Origin: Prochlorococcus sp. AG-449-O05
GTDB lineage: Bacteria; Cyanobacteriota; Cyanobacteriia; PCC-6307; Cyanobiaceae
Direction: 5' to 3'
Length of the DNA: 46,967 nt
NCBI GenBank assembly: GCA_003212195.1
Contig: QCQM01000004.1
Coordinates: 1-46,967, forward strand
Shown here: positions 10,379-18,457 of the stretch, in pieces
How the letters are laid out: every line of letters begins with the position of its first letter
Position numbering within the stretch: position 1 is the stretch's first letter
The notes under the pieces: model-generated
The model's database searches: none
Told to the model about the DNA's origin: nothing
Seen by the model: only the letters and a program-made list of their open reading frames with translations
Position numbers and translations under genes: made by a program

Positions 10379-11785
10379 TTGAGTCAAGATACCCTATTTG
10401 ATAAAGTTTGGGATTTACATAAAGTTTCAAGTCTTCCTGGAGGATCTGATCAGATATTTATTGGTCTCCATCTTATCCATGAAGTGACGAGCCCTCAAGC
10501 ATTTGGTGCTTTAAAGGACAAAAACTTAAAAGTAAAATTCCCTGAAAGAACTGTTGCAACCGTAGATCACATTGTGCCAACAGATAATCAGAGCAGGCCC
10601 TTCAAAGATAACCTCGCTGAAAAAATGATTGAAACACTTGAGAAGAATTGCTTAGAAAATAAAATAAGATTTTTTAATATTGGTAGTGGTAATCAAGGAA
10701 TAGTTCATGTAGTGGCCCCAGAATTGGGGCTAACTCAGCCAGGAATGACAATTGCTTGCGGAGATTCTCATACTTCGACGCATGGAGCTTTTGGTTCAAT
10801 TGCTTTTGGGATAGGGACAAGTCAAGTAAGAGATGTTCTTGCTACCCAAACCATAGCCATGAATAAATTAAAGGTTAGGCAAATTTGGTGTGAAAATAAA
10901 TTATCTAATGGGGTTTACGCTAAGGATTTAGTACTTCATATTATTAATAAACTCGGTGTAAAGGCTGGGGTGGGTTTTGCATATGAGTTCGCAGGGCCTG
11001 CTATTAATGCATTATCAATGGAAGAGAGAATGACTATATGTAATATGTCTATTGAGGGAGGAGCAAGATGCGGCTACATAAACCCTGATGAAAAAACTTT
11101 TAGTTACATTAAAAATAAATTATGCGCACCAAAAAACGAGCATTGGGAAAAAGCACTCAAATGGTGGAAATCTTTAAAAAGCGACAAAGATTCAATTTAT
11201 GATGATGTAATTAAAATCGATGCTTCAAAAATAGAACCTACCGTTACTTGGGGGATTACCCCAGGCCAAAGTATAGGCATTAATCAACAAATCCCTCTTC
11301 TAGATGAATTATCCCCAAATGATAAATTAGTTGCTCAAGAGGCTTTTGAATATATGAGTTTCCAGCCAGGACAATCAATAAAAGATATTCTGGTGGATGT
11401 TTGTTTCATAGGCAGTTGCACAAATGGGCGAATCAGTGACTTGAGAATTGCAGCTCAAATATTAAAAGACAAAACAATATCCAAGAATGTAAAAGCATTT
11501 GTAGTTCCAGGTTCAGAAAAAGTGGCCAATCAAGCAAAACGAGAAGGTATTGATCTGATATTTAAGGATTCTGGATTTCAATGGAGAGAGCCTGGCTGCT
11601 CAATGTGTTTAGCAATGAATTCAGATAAGCTAATAGGTAATCAAGTTAGTGCTAGTTCTAGTAATAGAAATTTTAAGGGTAGGCAAGGATCTCCTAGTGG
11701 AAGAACACTTCTAATGAGTCCAGCAATGGTTGCTGCTGCTGCAATTAACGGCAAAATCAGTGACGTTAGAGAATTTATCAACTGA
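10379..11785 (+). CDS. leuC: LeuC, isopropylmalate isomerase large subunit
   Basis: Large subunit of 3-isopropylmalate dehydratase (leucine synthesis), a 4Fe-4S aconitase-family protein that works with LeuD. 468 residues from a TTG start ([14 protein letters not shown]), the usual length. Cluster cysteines are C347 (FIGSCTNGR), C407 and C410 (EPGCSMC). The N-terminal block DHIVPTDNQ and the [15 protein letters not shown] block are also intact. The stop overlaps the leuD start by one base (TGATG). Confidence 0.98.
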   Translation: MSQDTLFDKVWDLHKVSSLPGGSDQIFIGLHLIHEVTSPQAFGALKDKNLKVKFPERTVATVDHIVPTDNQSRPFKDNLAEKMIETLEKNCLENKIRFFNIGSGNQGIVHVVAPELGLTQPGMTIACGDSHTSTHGAFGSIAFGIGTSQVRDVLATQTIAMNKLKVRQIWCENKLSNGVYAKDLVLHIINKLGVKAGVGFAYEFAGPAINALSMEERMTICNMSIEGGARCGYINPDEKTFSYIKNKLCAPKNEHWEKALKWWKSLKSDKDSIYDDVIKIDASKIEPTVTWGITPGQSIGINQQIPLLDELSPNDKLVAQEAFEYMSFQPGQSIKDILVDVCFIGSCTNGRISDLRIAAQILKDKTISKNVKAFVVPGSEKVANQAKREGIDLIFKDSGFQWREPGCSMCLAMNSDKLIGNQVSASSSNRNFKGRQGSPSGRTLLMSPAMVAAAAINGKISDVREFIN

Positions 11786-12408
11786 TGAAATCAGAGTTTA
11801 CCCCACCAATTGGAAAAATTTCAAATTTGAACGGGCAATGTATCTCATTGATTGGTAACGACATTGATACTGATCGAATAATTCCTGCGCGTTTTTTAAA
11901 GTGTGTTAACTTTGATTCATTGGGTGAATCTGTTTTTGAAGACGATAGAAAAACTTTAAAAGGAAGGCATCCTTTTGATCTAGAGAAAAACAAAAATGCC
12001 TCAATATTAGTTGTTAATAGCAATTTTGGATGTGGCTCTAGCAGAGAACATGCTCCCCAAGCTCTTATAAGATGGGGTATAAAAGCAATAATAGGTGAGA
12101 GTTTCGCTGACATTTTTTATAGTAATTGTATAGCGATAGGAATTCCATGTTTCACGCTACCTAAAAAATCCATAAAAGAAATACAAAACTATTGCGATAA
12201 TCAAATCTTATTTTTAGAAATAGATCTGAAAAAATCCGCAGCAAAATCAAAAGAATTTAATTTCAATCTTGGGATTAAGGAAAGCTCAAGAAAGATGTTT
12301 TTATCAGGAGAATGGGATGCTACCTCAACACTACTTGAGAATGAAATTTTAATAGAAAATAAATTTAAACAATTACCTTATATAAAATTTAATACTAATT
12401 TGTTGTAG
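11785..12408 (+). CDS. leuD: LeuD, isopropylmalate isomerase small subunit
   Basis: Small 'swivel' subunit partner of LeuC, 207 residues. Shows GNDIDTDRIIPARFLK near the N-terminus and SNFGCGSSREHAPQAL in the middle, both typical of LeuD. Coupled to leuC by a one-base stop/start overlap. The stop TAG is directly followed by the complement of the stop of the convergent DUF3769 gene (TAGCTA), so there is no spacer and no obvious terminator. Confidence 0.98.
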   Translation: MKSEFTPPIGKISNLNGQCISLIGNDIDTDRIIPARFLKCVNFDSLGESVFEDDRKTLKGRHPFDLEKNKNASILVVNSNFGCGSSREHAPQALIRWGIKAIIGESFADIFYSNCIAIGIPCFTLPKKSIKEIQNYCDNQILFLEIDLKKSAAKSKEFNFNLGIKESSRKMFLSGEWDATSTLLENEILIENKFKQLPYIKFNTNLL

Positions 12409-14403
12409 CTATTCAAATCCATAGAGACTAAAAGAAATGCCTCCTGCTTGATTATGAGGTTGATAAAAAATACCAAATTCATATGATCTTTTTTTCCAAT
12501 TTAAAGAAATTTTAGAATCAATAAATTCACCATAATCATTTGAATCATTTGTTAAGTTTAAAATCCCAAAACTTTTGAGAATGATTGGTCCATATAATTG
12601 CTGATCAAAAGAAATATCTAAGGTGAAGTTCTCATAATTGTGATCAAACTTAAATACACTTTCGCCACTATTAAATTTATACAAAGGTAAAAGACTTATA
12701 CGAGTATAATCAAAAGTTTTATTTTTAAAATTACCAAATATTAATTCAGGACCTATACCTAGCCCTAAATATTCTTGATGATCTCCATTTTCGTAGAAAG
12801 AATATAATGCTTCCAATCTTGTATTAAGACTTAAGCCTTTTGTGATTGGTTCAGGAATATACTTATATGAAATATCAATAGATTTCTTTTTAGGATCGCT
12901 AATGCTAATTGGAAATTTCTGATCAAGAGAATAAAACAAATTACCTTTTAGGTTAGTTACCAATTTTTTAGTATTCAAACCCTCTGCTGTTATATTAGCC
13001 AAACCTAAAGATAAAAATTCTGACTTTTTAATGCCATCAACAATCCAAGTATTTTCTTTTTGCAATTTAGAACCATAACCTGAGTAAATTTCTGCTTCAC
13101 CCAATGAACCATTCCAGACTCTCTGTCTATAAATTCCATAAAAACTTTTTTCCCATTTTGAATCAAATAAATCAATTTCCTTACTTAATTCAGTTTTAAA
13201 TCTAAATGCATCTGAAAATTTATCAAAATCAAAAGAATTTAAATTCTTATCTATTTCTAAATCCCAATATTTTATTCTGCCTTTTATCTGGGATTTTAGA
13301 GCAAAATAATCTTCAAAAGTTGTATTTGTCTTAACCTTTTCTGAAGTAATTGATTCGTCCTTCTTTACATAACTTTTTGAATACCCTTTTAATGCTCTCT
13401 GAATTAGAAATTGCGGCTCTAAATAAAGAACAAAATCATCAGAAATATCTATAGGATTAAATTTCCTACCAATAAAATACCCATCCTTATCTAAGTTTTC
13501 ATATCCTAAATTCCACCTATTTTCAACATCAAAGAATTCTCCAGATTTTGTTAAAGTTCTTTCTCCAAGCCAAAATGGAATTGAAACTTTTTCTTCAAAT
13601 ATTAAATAGTTTATTGATGACTTAAATCGTAATTTATTTGCTTCAGAAAAAACTTTTAATGAATTAATAGCTAATTTAACCTGTTTCGATTCAAGTAAAT
13701 CATTGCTAAAAATAGCCTTCTTACTTGACCATTTTTTGCCATCTATAGTTATTTTGTCTGTGTAAAAAAACCAATTTTCAACCTTTCTAGGAGTATTTAA
13801 AACTTCTTTTTTTTTAAATTCAAGTAAATTTTCTATCTTGTTAGAGTCTATCAAGCTGAAATTTGATGATAAATCATCCATTATTGTTTTGGAATTAATA
13901 TATCCCTCAACATCTAATAAATAGCCTGTTTCATTAATAAAACTGTACTCTAGTTGTGCAACTTTGAAGAATTGATCTCCTAATTCCAAAGATACATTTC
14001 CTTTAGCACTTATTTTTTTATTTAACTTATCGTAAAATAGAGTATCTGCTTTAAGCAATTTGCCTTTATAAGAAACAGATACATTTCCCTCTGCATAAAT
14101 AACATCATTTATTTCAGACTGTTTATCAGATTGAATTATTAATTCTTGCTGATTTTCGGCTTTAGCAACTAAGAGTGAATCAAGATTTTTCTGTAATAAA
14201 TTTACAAGGGGGGTATCAAGATCAAAATTATTGGAAGAATTTGATGGAGTTCCATAATTGGATATTTTAAATGAAGTTATTTTTAAATTTTGATCATTAA
14301 TATTTTTATTAATTTTTGAGAATTCAGCTGATTCTGATGGCTGTAAAAAATTAAAAAACAGGAAAGAAGAAAATATTACCTTTTTATAAATTCCAGAAAT
14401 CAA
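12409..14403 (-). CDS. DUF3769 / LptD-OstA-like outer membrane protein
   Basis: 664 residues with an N-terminal hydrophobic signal-like segment (about 8-26, ending near SESAEF). A stretch at about 105-150 (NDVIYAEGNVSVSYKGKLL, ADTLFYDKLNKKISAKGNV) shows the repeating OstA/LptA beta-jellyroll pattern. A long C-terminal half of alternating aromatic/polar residues fits a beta-barrel. It ends GISFSLYGFE, an aromatic outer-membrane-style C-terminus. I assign it to the cyanobacterial DUF3769 group, the likely counterpart of LptD for envelope glycolipid export; the export role is inference. Abuts leuD tail to tail. Confidence 0.8.
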   Translation of the reverse strand: MISGIYKKVIFSSFLFFNFLQPSESAEFSKINKNINDQNLKITSFKISNYGTPSNSSNNFDLDTPLVNLLQKNLDSLLVAKAENQQELIIQSDKQSEINDVIYAEGNVSVSYKGKLLKADTLFYDKLNKKISAKGNVSLELGDQFFKVAQLEYSFINETGYLLDVEGYINSKTIMDDLSSNFSLIDSNKIENLLEFKKKEVLNTPRKVENWFFYTDKITIDGKKWSSKKAIFSNDLLESKQVKLAINSLKVFSEANKLRFKSSINYLIFEEKVSIPFWLGERTLTKSGEFFDVENRWNLGYENLDKDGYFIGRKFNPIDISDDFVLYLEPQFLIQRALKGYSKSYVKKDESITSEKVKTNTTFEDYFALKSQIKGRIKYWDLEIDKNLNSFDFDKFSDAFRFKTELSKEIDLFDSKWEKSFYGIYRQRVWNGSLGEAEIYSGYGSKLQKENTWIVDGIKKSEFLSLGLANITAEGLNTKKLVTNLKGNLFYSLDQKFPISISDPKKKSIDISYKYIPEPITKGLSLNTRLEALYSFYENGDHQEYLGLGIGPELIFGNFKNKTFDYTRISLLPLYKFNSGESVFKFDHNYENFTLDISFDQQLYGPIILKSFGILNLTNDSNDYGEFIDSKISLNWKKRSYEFGIFYQPHNQAGGISFSLYGFE

Positions 14404-14426
14404 TTTAAATAATTATAGTTGATAGT

Positions 14427-14555
14427 TTAATCTTGAGGACTTTCTAGATCTTTACGGTTGGGCGTTCTTGTTGGATCACTTGCTAAAAATCCAAATAGAA
14501 ATATTCCAACGAAGAAAAAAACGATAGTGTAAACAGAAATTTTTAAAGCGAGCAT
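14427..14555 (-). CDS. psbI: PsbI, photosystem II reaction centre protein I
   Basis: 42-residue single-helix thylakoid protein. The translation starts [15 protein letters not shown], then [17 protein letters not shown], then RKDLESPQD, matching the PsbI pattern (helix followed by the SDPxRxP motif). PsbI sits beside D1 and helps assembly and stability of PSII. Too short for most ORF callers. It is on the same strand as psbN, about 110 bases downstream of it, and next to divergent psbH. Confidence 0.95.
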
Positions 14556-14664
14556 GGAATTACTAGTGCTGACAGATTTATATCCTATTAAATTTATAAT
14601 TAAACTATGATTAAAAGTTTACTTTTTGTATTTTTGGAAAATTTTGAAATACTTTTAAGGTTAA

Positions 14665-14817
14665 TTAATCGTCATGATCATCCCAAGGATCAGTAAGTTT
14701 TGCAGCTTTAGGTCCAAAGGCAGTCCAAAGACCAAAACCAGTCAAAGCTAAAAGTAAAGCCAGAATTGTTACCGCTATGGAAACTGCAGGATCTGGAGCA
14801 GATGATAAAGTTTGCAT
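14665..14817 (-). CDS. psbN: PsbN
   Basis: 50-residue single-helix thylakoid protein starting MQTLSSAPDPAVSIAVTI and ending TDPWDDHDD; the GFGLWTAFGPKAAKLTDP block is the family signature. PsbN is an assembly or repair factor for PSII rather than a permanent subunit. It is divergent from psbH with a 79-base spacer containing a perfect palindrome; opposite-strand psbN/psbH pairing is conserved in cyanobacteria and plastids. Confidence 0.95.
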   Translation of the reverse strand: MQTLSSAPDPAVSIAVTILALLLALTGFGLWTAFGPKAAKLTDPWDDHDD

Positions 14818-14845
14818 CAATTTTGCTAAGTTTGTAAACAAATTA

Positions 14846-14863
14846 TGTATAAGTTCTTATACA
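14846..14863. promoter_or_regulatory. Palindromic bidirectional -10 element between psbN and psbH
   Basis: TGTATAAG-TT-CTTATACA is a perfect 18-base palindrome in the 79-base psbN/psbH spacer. Each strand carries TATACA, a good -10 box, 33 bases before the psbH ATG and 29 bases before the psbN ATG. Placing one -10 box in each arm would drive both genes divergently with leaders of roughly 20-26 bases. No strong -35 is visible for either. Sequence symmetry is seen; promoter activity is inferred. Confidence 0.5.
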
Positions 14864-14896
14864 ATAGCGAAATAATATCAGATTTTGTGATTTAAC

Positions 14897-15097
14897 ATGG
14901 GTCAAAAAACAGCCTTAGGAAGTCTTTTAAAAGCAATCGGCAATTCAGGTCAAGGAAAAGTTGTGCCCGGCTGGGGAGCAGTTCCTATTATGACAGTAAT
15001 CGGCCTACTACTTTTAGTTTTTTTAGTTATTCTTTTACAGATTTATAACCAGTCACTTTTATTACAGGGTTTCTCAGTAGATTGGAACGGAAATTAG
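14897..15097 (+). CDS. psbH: PsbH, photosystem II protein H
   Basis: 66-residue single-helix PSII core subunit ([20 protein letters not shown], then [20 protein letters not shown] helix, then [14 protein letters not shown]), all standard PsbH features. It stabilises CP47 and bicarbonate/QB-site assembly. ATG start. It begins a plus-strand unit divergent from psbN-psbI; pth follows after about 140 bases with its own apparent promoter. Confidence 0.98.
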   Translation: MGQKTALGSLLKAIGNSGQGKVVPGWGAVPIMTVIGLLLLVFLVILLQIYNQSLLLQGFSVDWNGN

Positions 15098-15200
15098 ATT
15101 CCTAGAAACCTACCAAGAAGTTATCTCAATAATTTGAAAATTACTAAATAATCATTTTTAGAACTTTTGTTCTAATTTACTAGTTTGTAGTTTTCTTATA

Positions 15201-15206
15201 TATAAT
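15201..15206 (+). promoter_or_regulatory. -10 box for pth, with an inverted repeat just upstream
   Basis: A consensus TATAAT lies 31 bases before the pth ATG. Immediately upstream of the expected -35 region is the perfect repeat TTAGAAC-TTTT-GTTCTAA (15158-15175), placing it at about -38 to -55. No good -35 hexamer is present. Promoter role inferred from box quality and position. Confidence 0.45.
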
Positions 15207-15236
15207 TCTCAATGAAGAGTGATTGAGAAATAAATC

Positions 15237-15839
15237 ATGAATGAAATATATTTAATTGGGTTAGGAAATCCTGGGAAAAAGTACTCAAAAAGTAGGCATA
15301 ACATAGGTTTTTTATTACTTGAAAATCTCTCGAAAAAATATAATTCAAATTTTTTATTAAAAGATAAGCTCAAAAGTTCCTGCTCGGAATTTCAAATAAA
15401 TGATTTTACTTTCAGGTTATTTTTACCAAATACATTTATGAACAATAGTGGTGATGCTGTCCGAGCAATAGTTGATTGGTACAAAATAAATTTAGATCAG
15501 ATTTTTATAATAGTCGATGATAAAGACCTTCCACTTGGAAAAATAAGATTTAGAAGGAAAGGAAGCTCAGGTGGACATAACGGACTTAAAAGCATCATTG
15601 AACAATTGCAGACACAAAACTTTAAAAGAATAAGAATTGGTATTGGGTCACCTCCACAAATAAAAGGAAAAAACAAAATCAATACCATTTCACATGTATT
15701 AGGAAATATTTCGCCAAAAGAAAAATCAATATTGGATAAAGTGTATATGAGAGTAATAGAATCCCTCGAACAGCTTAATACTAAAAAAGAAGATTATATA
15801 ATTAATGAATTAAATTCTTTTGATAAAGACCAACTTTAA
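15237..15839 (+). CDS. pth: Pth, peptidyl-tRNA hydrolase
   Basis: Recycles peptidyl-tRNA released from stalled ribosomes. 200 residues. Motifs: IGLGNPGKKYSKSRHNIGF at the N-terminus with the catalytic histidine in RHNIGF, LPNTFMNNSGDAV, and VDDKDLPLGKIRFRRKGSSGGHNGLKSI with the catalytic aspartate and the GGHNG motif. ATG start. DUF3146 follows 3 bases later on the same strand. Confidence 0.97.
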   Translation: MNEIYLIGLGNPGKKYSKSRHNIGFLLLENLSKKYNSNFLLKDKLKSSCSEFQINDFTFRLFLPNTFMNNSGDAVRAIVDWYKINLDQIFIIVDDKDLPLGKIRFRRKGSSGGHNGLKSIIEQLQTQNFKRIRIGIGSPPQIKGKNKINTISHVLGNISPKEKSILDKVYMRVIESLEQLNTKKEDYIINELNSFDKDQL

Positions 15840-15842
15840 GAT

Positions 15843-16100
15843 ATGTGTTCTAAACCTGAAACTATTGCGAATGTAAGTGTCAAGGAATATTGCTTCTCAA
15901 AAAAGCAAATTCAGGGGGTTGTGGAAGCTAGTCAATTTAAATGGACTTTTAAATGGTCCTTTAATAAAGGTTTATTAACAGTAAATCCACCTTTAGGGAG
16001 AGCATTAATTGAAGACGCCTTATTGAGATTTTTATTGAAAAAAGATTATGAACTAGAAGCAGGGAATGAATATAAGTTTACTATTTCAGCCAAGTTTTAA
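15843..16100 (+). CDS. DUF3146 family protein
   Basis: 85-residue soluble protein fitting the cyanobacterial DUF3146 family: FKWTFKWSFNKGLLTVNPPLGRALIEDALLRFL is the conserved block. No known function or catalytic motif. It begins 3 bases after pth and overlaps the 3' end of the convergent RNase-H-fold gene by 20 bases. Confidence 0.82.
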   Translation: MCSKPETIANVSVKEYCFSKKQIQGVVEASQFKWTFKWSFNKGLLTVNPPLGRALIEDALLRFLLKKDYELEAGNEYKFTISAKF

Positions 16101-16518
16101 AATCTATATTTTGATTCAAAATAAATTTCATTTTGCAATAATCTTCTAAAATTATCAAAGCTGATATCGCATCAAGGTTTTTGTTAAAAAGAAAAAACTC
16201 TCTAGGTATTAAAAACTTGAGGCCACTAATTGGAAAAAGTTCAAAATATCTTGCTTTAGCCCTATAGGTAGTATTTTTTTCTTCAAAAGTTATTATTTCT
16301 TTTTTAAAAAAATATAGTTTTTCTCTTATTTCTCTACTGGTCGTACCATTTCCAATAATAATTTGTGATATATCCTCAGCAGTAATTAAATTTCTGACAT
16401 AATTCTCAATTAATTCACTTTTAAGAATGATCGCTTTATAAACTTTTTTTTCACTTATTTCAGCTAAAACTAAGCCGCATTTACTTTTTCCAGGATCAAT
16501 AGATATTACTCTAGACAT
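16081..16518 (-). CDS. RNase-H-fold (RuvC/YqgF-like) nuclease-family protein
   Basis: 145 residues. It opens MSRVISIDPGKSKCGLVLAE, the first beta hairpin of an RNase-H/RuvC-type fold with a catalytic aspartate (D8). A second strand region is DISQIIIGNGTTS, and FEEKNTTYRAKARYFEL includes a possible second acidic residue. It could be a YqgF-like pre-16S rRNA nuclease or a RuvC-like resolvase; short length and weak similarity leave this open. Its ATG follows the DUF3084 stop directly (TAAATG), so the two are translationally linked. Overlaps DUF3146 by 20 bases at the 3' end. Confidence 0.75.
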   Translation of the reverse strand: MSRVISIDPGKSKCGLVLAEISEKKVYKAIILKSELIENYVRNLITAEDISQIIIGNGTTSREIREKLYFFKKEIITFEEKNTTYRAKARYFELFPISGLKFLIPREFFLFNKNLDAISALIILEDYCKMKFILNQNIDFKTWLK

Positions 16519-17484
16519 TTAAGATGGAACTTTTAAAATATTAATTTCTACGACTATGGGTTCTACAGTTTTACTATCTCTTAAAGATACTACTTCTAAC
16601 TTAAATTTAATATTTTGATTTTCTTGAAGAAAGTCTCTAATTTTTTTTACAAAATTTCCCCTTGTATTAATTTCACTAACCTGTGACCCTTTTAACTTAA
16701 TTTCATCTCTTGTTTCTCTAAGCAATGATTTAATTTTTAAATTTATTGATTTAAGATTCAAATCACTCTCTCCTAGAATTGAACTTGTAATAACTTCCCC
16801 TTTTTTGACAATAAATTTATTCTCTAATAAATCAGGAGATACAAAAACATAATTATCCCCTTTTAGAACATTTGTTGCTGATTTTATTAATAAAATCCAG
16901 TTACCACCTCCAGCAGCTATTGTCTCAATTTTTGTAATATCACTAGGCCTCCACAAAAGAATATTTTTTGCTTTTTTATTGATTGGGATGACAATTTTCC
17001 TAACAAATTTATCAGCTTCATTGTAGATTTTTGTTAATTCTATTTTTATATTTGCGTTTGAATTAACCTCAGCAATGAATAAAGTTTGTCCTCTTTTAAT
17101 AACAATATTTCCTCTCCTAAATTCTTTAATATTATTTTTTAATTGATTTAACTCCTTTTCTTTTTGAATAATTTTACCTTCAAGTTCTTTTCGTTCTTCC
17201 TTTAAAGGGATTAAGGCCTTTTTACTTTCATCTAAAGTTTTTTGCAAAAAAGGGATATCAATAAAAAGCCTTTGTCTGAATTCTTCACTAACTAAAATCA
17301 ATAATCCTATTGATATTGAACTAATAAACCCACCAGTTATTATCGTTATTATAGTTGCTGTTTTTTTCGGTCTTAATTTTAAGATACTAAATCTTGCTTT
17401 ACCAATCTTTGTTCCAAGAATATCCCCAAATGGTGCGATTAATCCCCCTAATAATATTAAAAAAACAATTAAAATCCAAGCCAC
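16519..17484 (-). CDS. DUF3084 membrane-anchored coiled-coil protein
   Basis: 321 residues with two N-terminal membrane helices (about 2-24 and 43-66) separated by a basic loop (GTKIGKARFSILKLRPKKT). A strongly charged coiled coil follows (about 82-122; KEERKELEGKIIQKEKELNQLKNN), then a mixed alpha/beta C-terminus. This matches the cyanobacterial DUF3084 family of unknown function. It lies 39 bases downstream of ntcA and directly upstream of the RNase-H-fold gene, forming a probable three-gene unit. Confidence 0.85.
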   Translation of the reverse strand: MAWILIVFLILLGGLIAPFGDILGTKIGKARFSILKLRPKKTATIITIITGGFISSISIGLLILVSEEFRQRLFIDIPFLQKTLDESKKALIPLKEERKELEGKIIQKEKELNQLKNNIKEFRRGNIVIKRGQTLFIAEVNSNANIKIELTKIYNEADKFVRKIVIPINKKAKNILLWRPSDITKIETIAAGGGNWILLIKSATNVLKGDNYVFVSPDLLENKFIVKKGEVITSSILGESDLNLKSINLKIKSLLRETRDEIKLKGSQVSEINTRGNFVKKIRDFLQENQNIKFKLEVVSLRDSKTVEPIVVEINILKVPS

Positions 17485-17523
17485 ACTTTTTCATACACTC
17501 AATACATCATAATTTATGATGAA

Positions 17524-18258
17524 TCAATTAAATCTTTTTGCAAGAGCAATTGGATCGAATACTGTAATCTTTTTTCTTTCAATATTAAGAAGCCCTGAAT
17601 CCTTTAAATCGCCCAATAATCTTGTAATGGTTACTCTAGTAGAACCAATAGCTTCAGCGATTGCCTGATGTGAGAGTCTTAGATCTATCGTAATACCTTT
17701 TTCACCTGCAACTCCAAAGTCCCTACAAAGAACCATTAAAAAACTTACTAAACGAGAAGACATATCTCTGTGTGTAAGAGTTTCTATCATTGTTTCAGTT
17801 TGCAGAATCCTACTTGAAAGCCCCTGCAATAGTAATAGTCCTACCGATGCATCTTCCTCTATAGCTCTTAAAACAGAATTTGCAGGTGCTGTTATCATTT
17901 CGACTCTTGTGAATGCTATAGCATGGTAAAAACGATCAGATCTATGGCCTGTTAGAAGAGATAAAACACCAAAAAGGCTATTCTCTCTTAAAAGAGCAAC
18001 TGTTATTTCTTCACCTGACTCATAAACTCTTGACAGCCTTACTGCTCCTCTTCTTATAAGATAAACCCTTTCAGCAGGGTCTCCAGGGAAAAATATTGTT
18101 TTAGATCTCTCAACCATTTCTGTACTTGCACCATCAAGTCCTTTAATAACTTCCATTAAAGTTTTATTGATTGGGAAACGTTCTCCAACAGAGTTAAATT
18201 TACTTTGTCCGGACGGTTGCGAACTGAAGCGGTTGAATCCTCGTGAAGCAGGTATCAT
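17524..18258 (-). CDS. ntcA: NtcA global nitrogen regulator
   Basis: CRP/FNR-family transcription factor that senses 2-oxoglutarate and activates nitrogen-assimilation genes. 244 residues. An N-terminal cyclic-nucleotide-type effector domain (about 45-160; [40 protein letters not shown]) is followed by a C-terminal winged helix with recognition helix [18 protein letters not shown] (about 201-218), near identical to known NtcA. ATG start; a near-consensus NtcA site 49-62 bases upstream suggests autoregulation. Divergent from the CobO-like gene. Confidence 0.98.
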   Translation of the reverse strand: MIPASRGFNRFSSQPSGQSKFNSVGERFPINKTLMEVIKGLDGASTEMVERSKTIFFPGDPAERVYLIRRGAVRLSRVYESGEEITVALLRENSLFGVLSLLTGHRSDRFYHAIAFTRVEMITAPANSVLRAIEEDASVGLLLLQGLSSRILQTETMIETLTHRDMSSRLVSFLMVLCRDFGVAGEKGITIDLRLSHQAIAEAIGSTRVTITRLLGDLKDSGLLNIERKKITVFDPIALAKRFN

Positions 18259-18306
18259 AAGTATCTTAACTATTAAAAAATTTAAGGAGGCAACCTAAAA
18301 TTTCTT

Positions 18307-18320
18307 GTATCAACAGTAAC
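18307..18320 (-). promoter_or_regulatory. Possible NtcA autoregulatory site
   Basis: GTATCAACAGTAAC matches the NtcA consensus GTA-N8-TAC with one mismatch. Its centre is 41-42 bases from the start predicted by a TAAATT -10-like box (minus strand, 18279-18284), the class II activator geometry. Both the box and the site are weak, so this is tentative. Confidence 0.33.
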
Positions 18321-18399
18321 AATTTTAAATTCTTATCAATTTATCATTAAGCTTTTTCCAGAAAGTTTCAACATATCTAACCCTTTTTTAAGTAAAATT

Positions 18400-18435
18400 A
18401 CACTATATGCAGTGTCAATAGATTCTAATTATACT
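18400..18435 (+). promoter_or_regulatory. Candidate promoter of the CobO-like/dcd/thyX run, with inverted repeat
   Basis: TATACT at 18430-18435 is a good -10 box 22 bases before the ATG at 18458. The inverted repeat ACACT-ATATGC-AGTGT (18400-18415) covers the place where a -35 would be, which would suit an activator or repressor site. No regulator can be named. Confidence 0.38.
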
Positions 18436-18457
18436 GCATGTAGAAAGATTCTAAATA

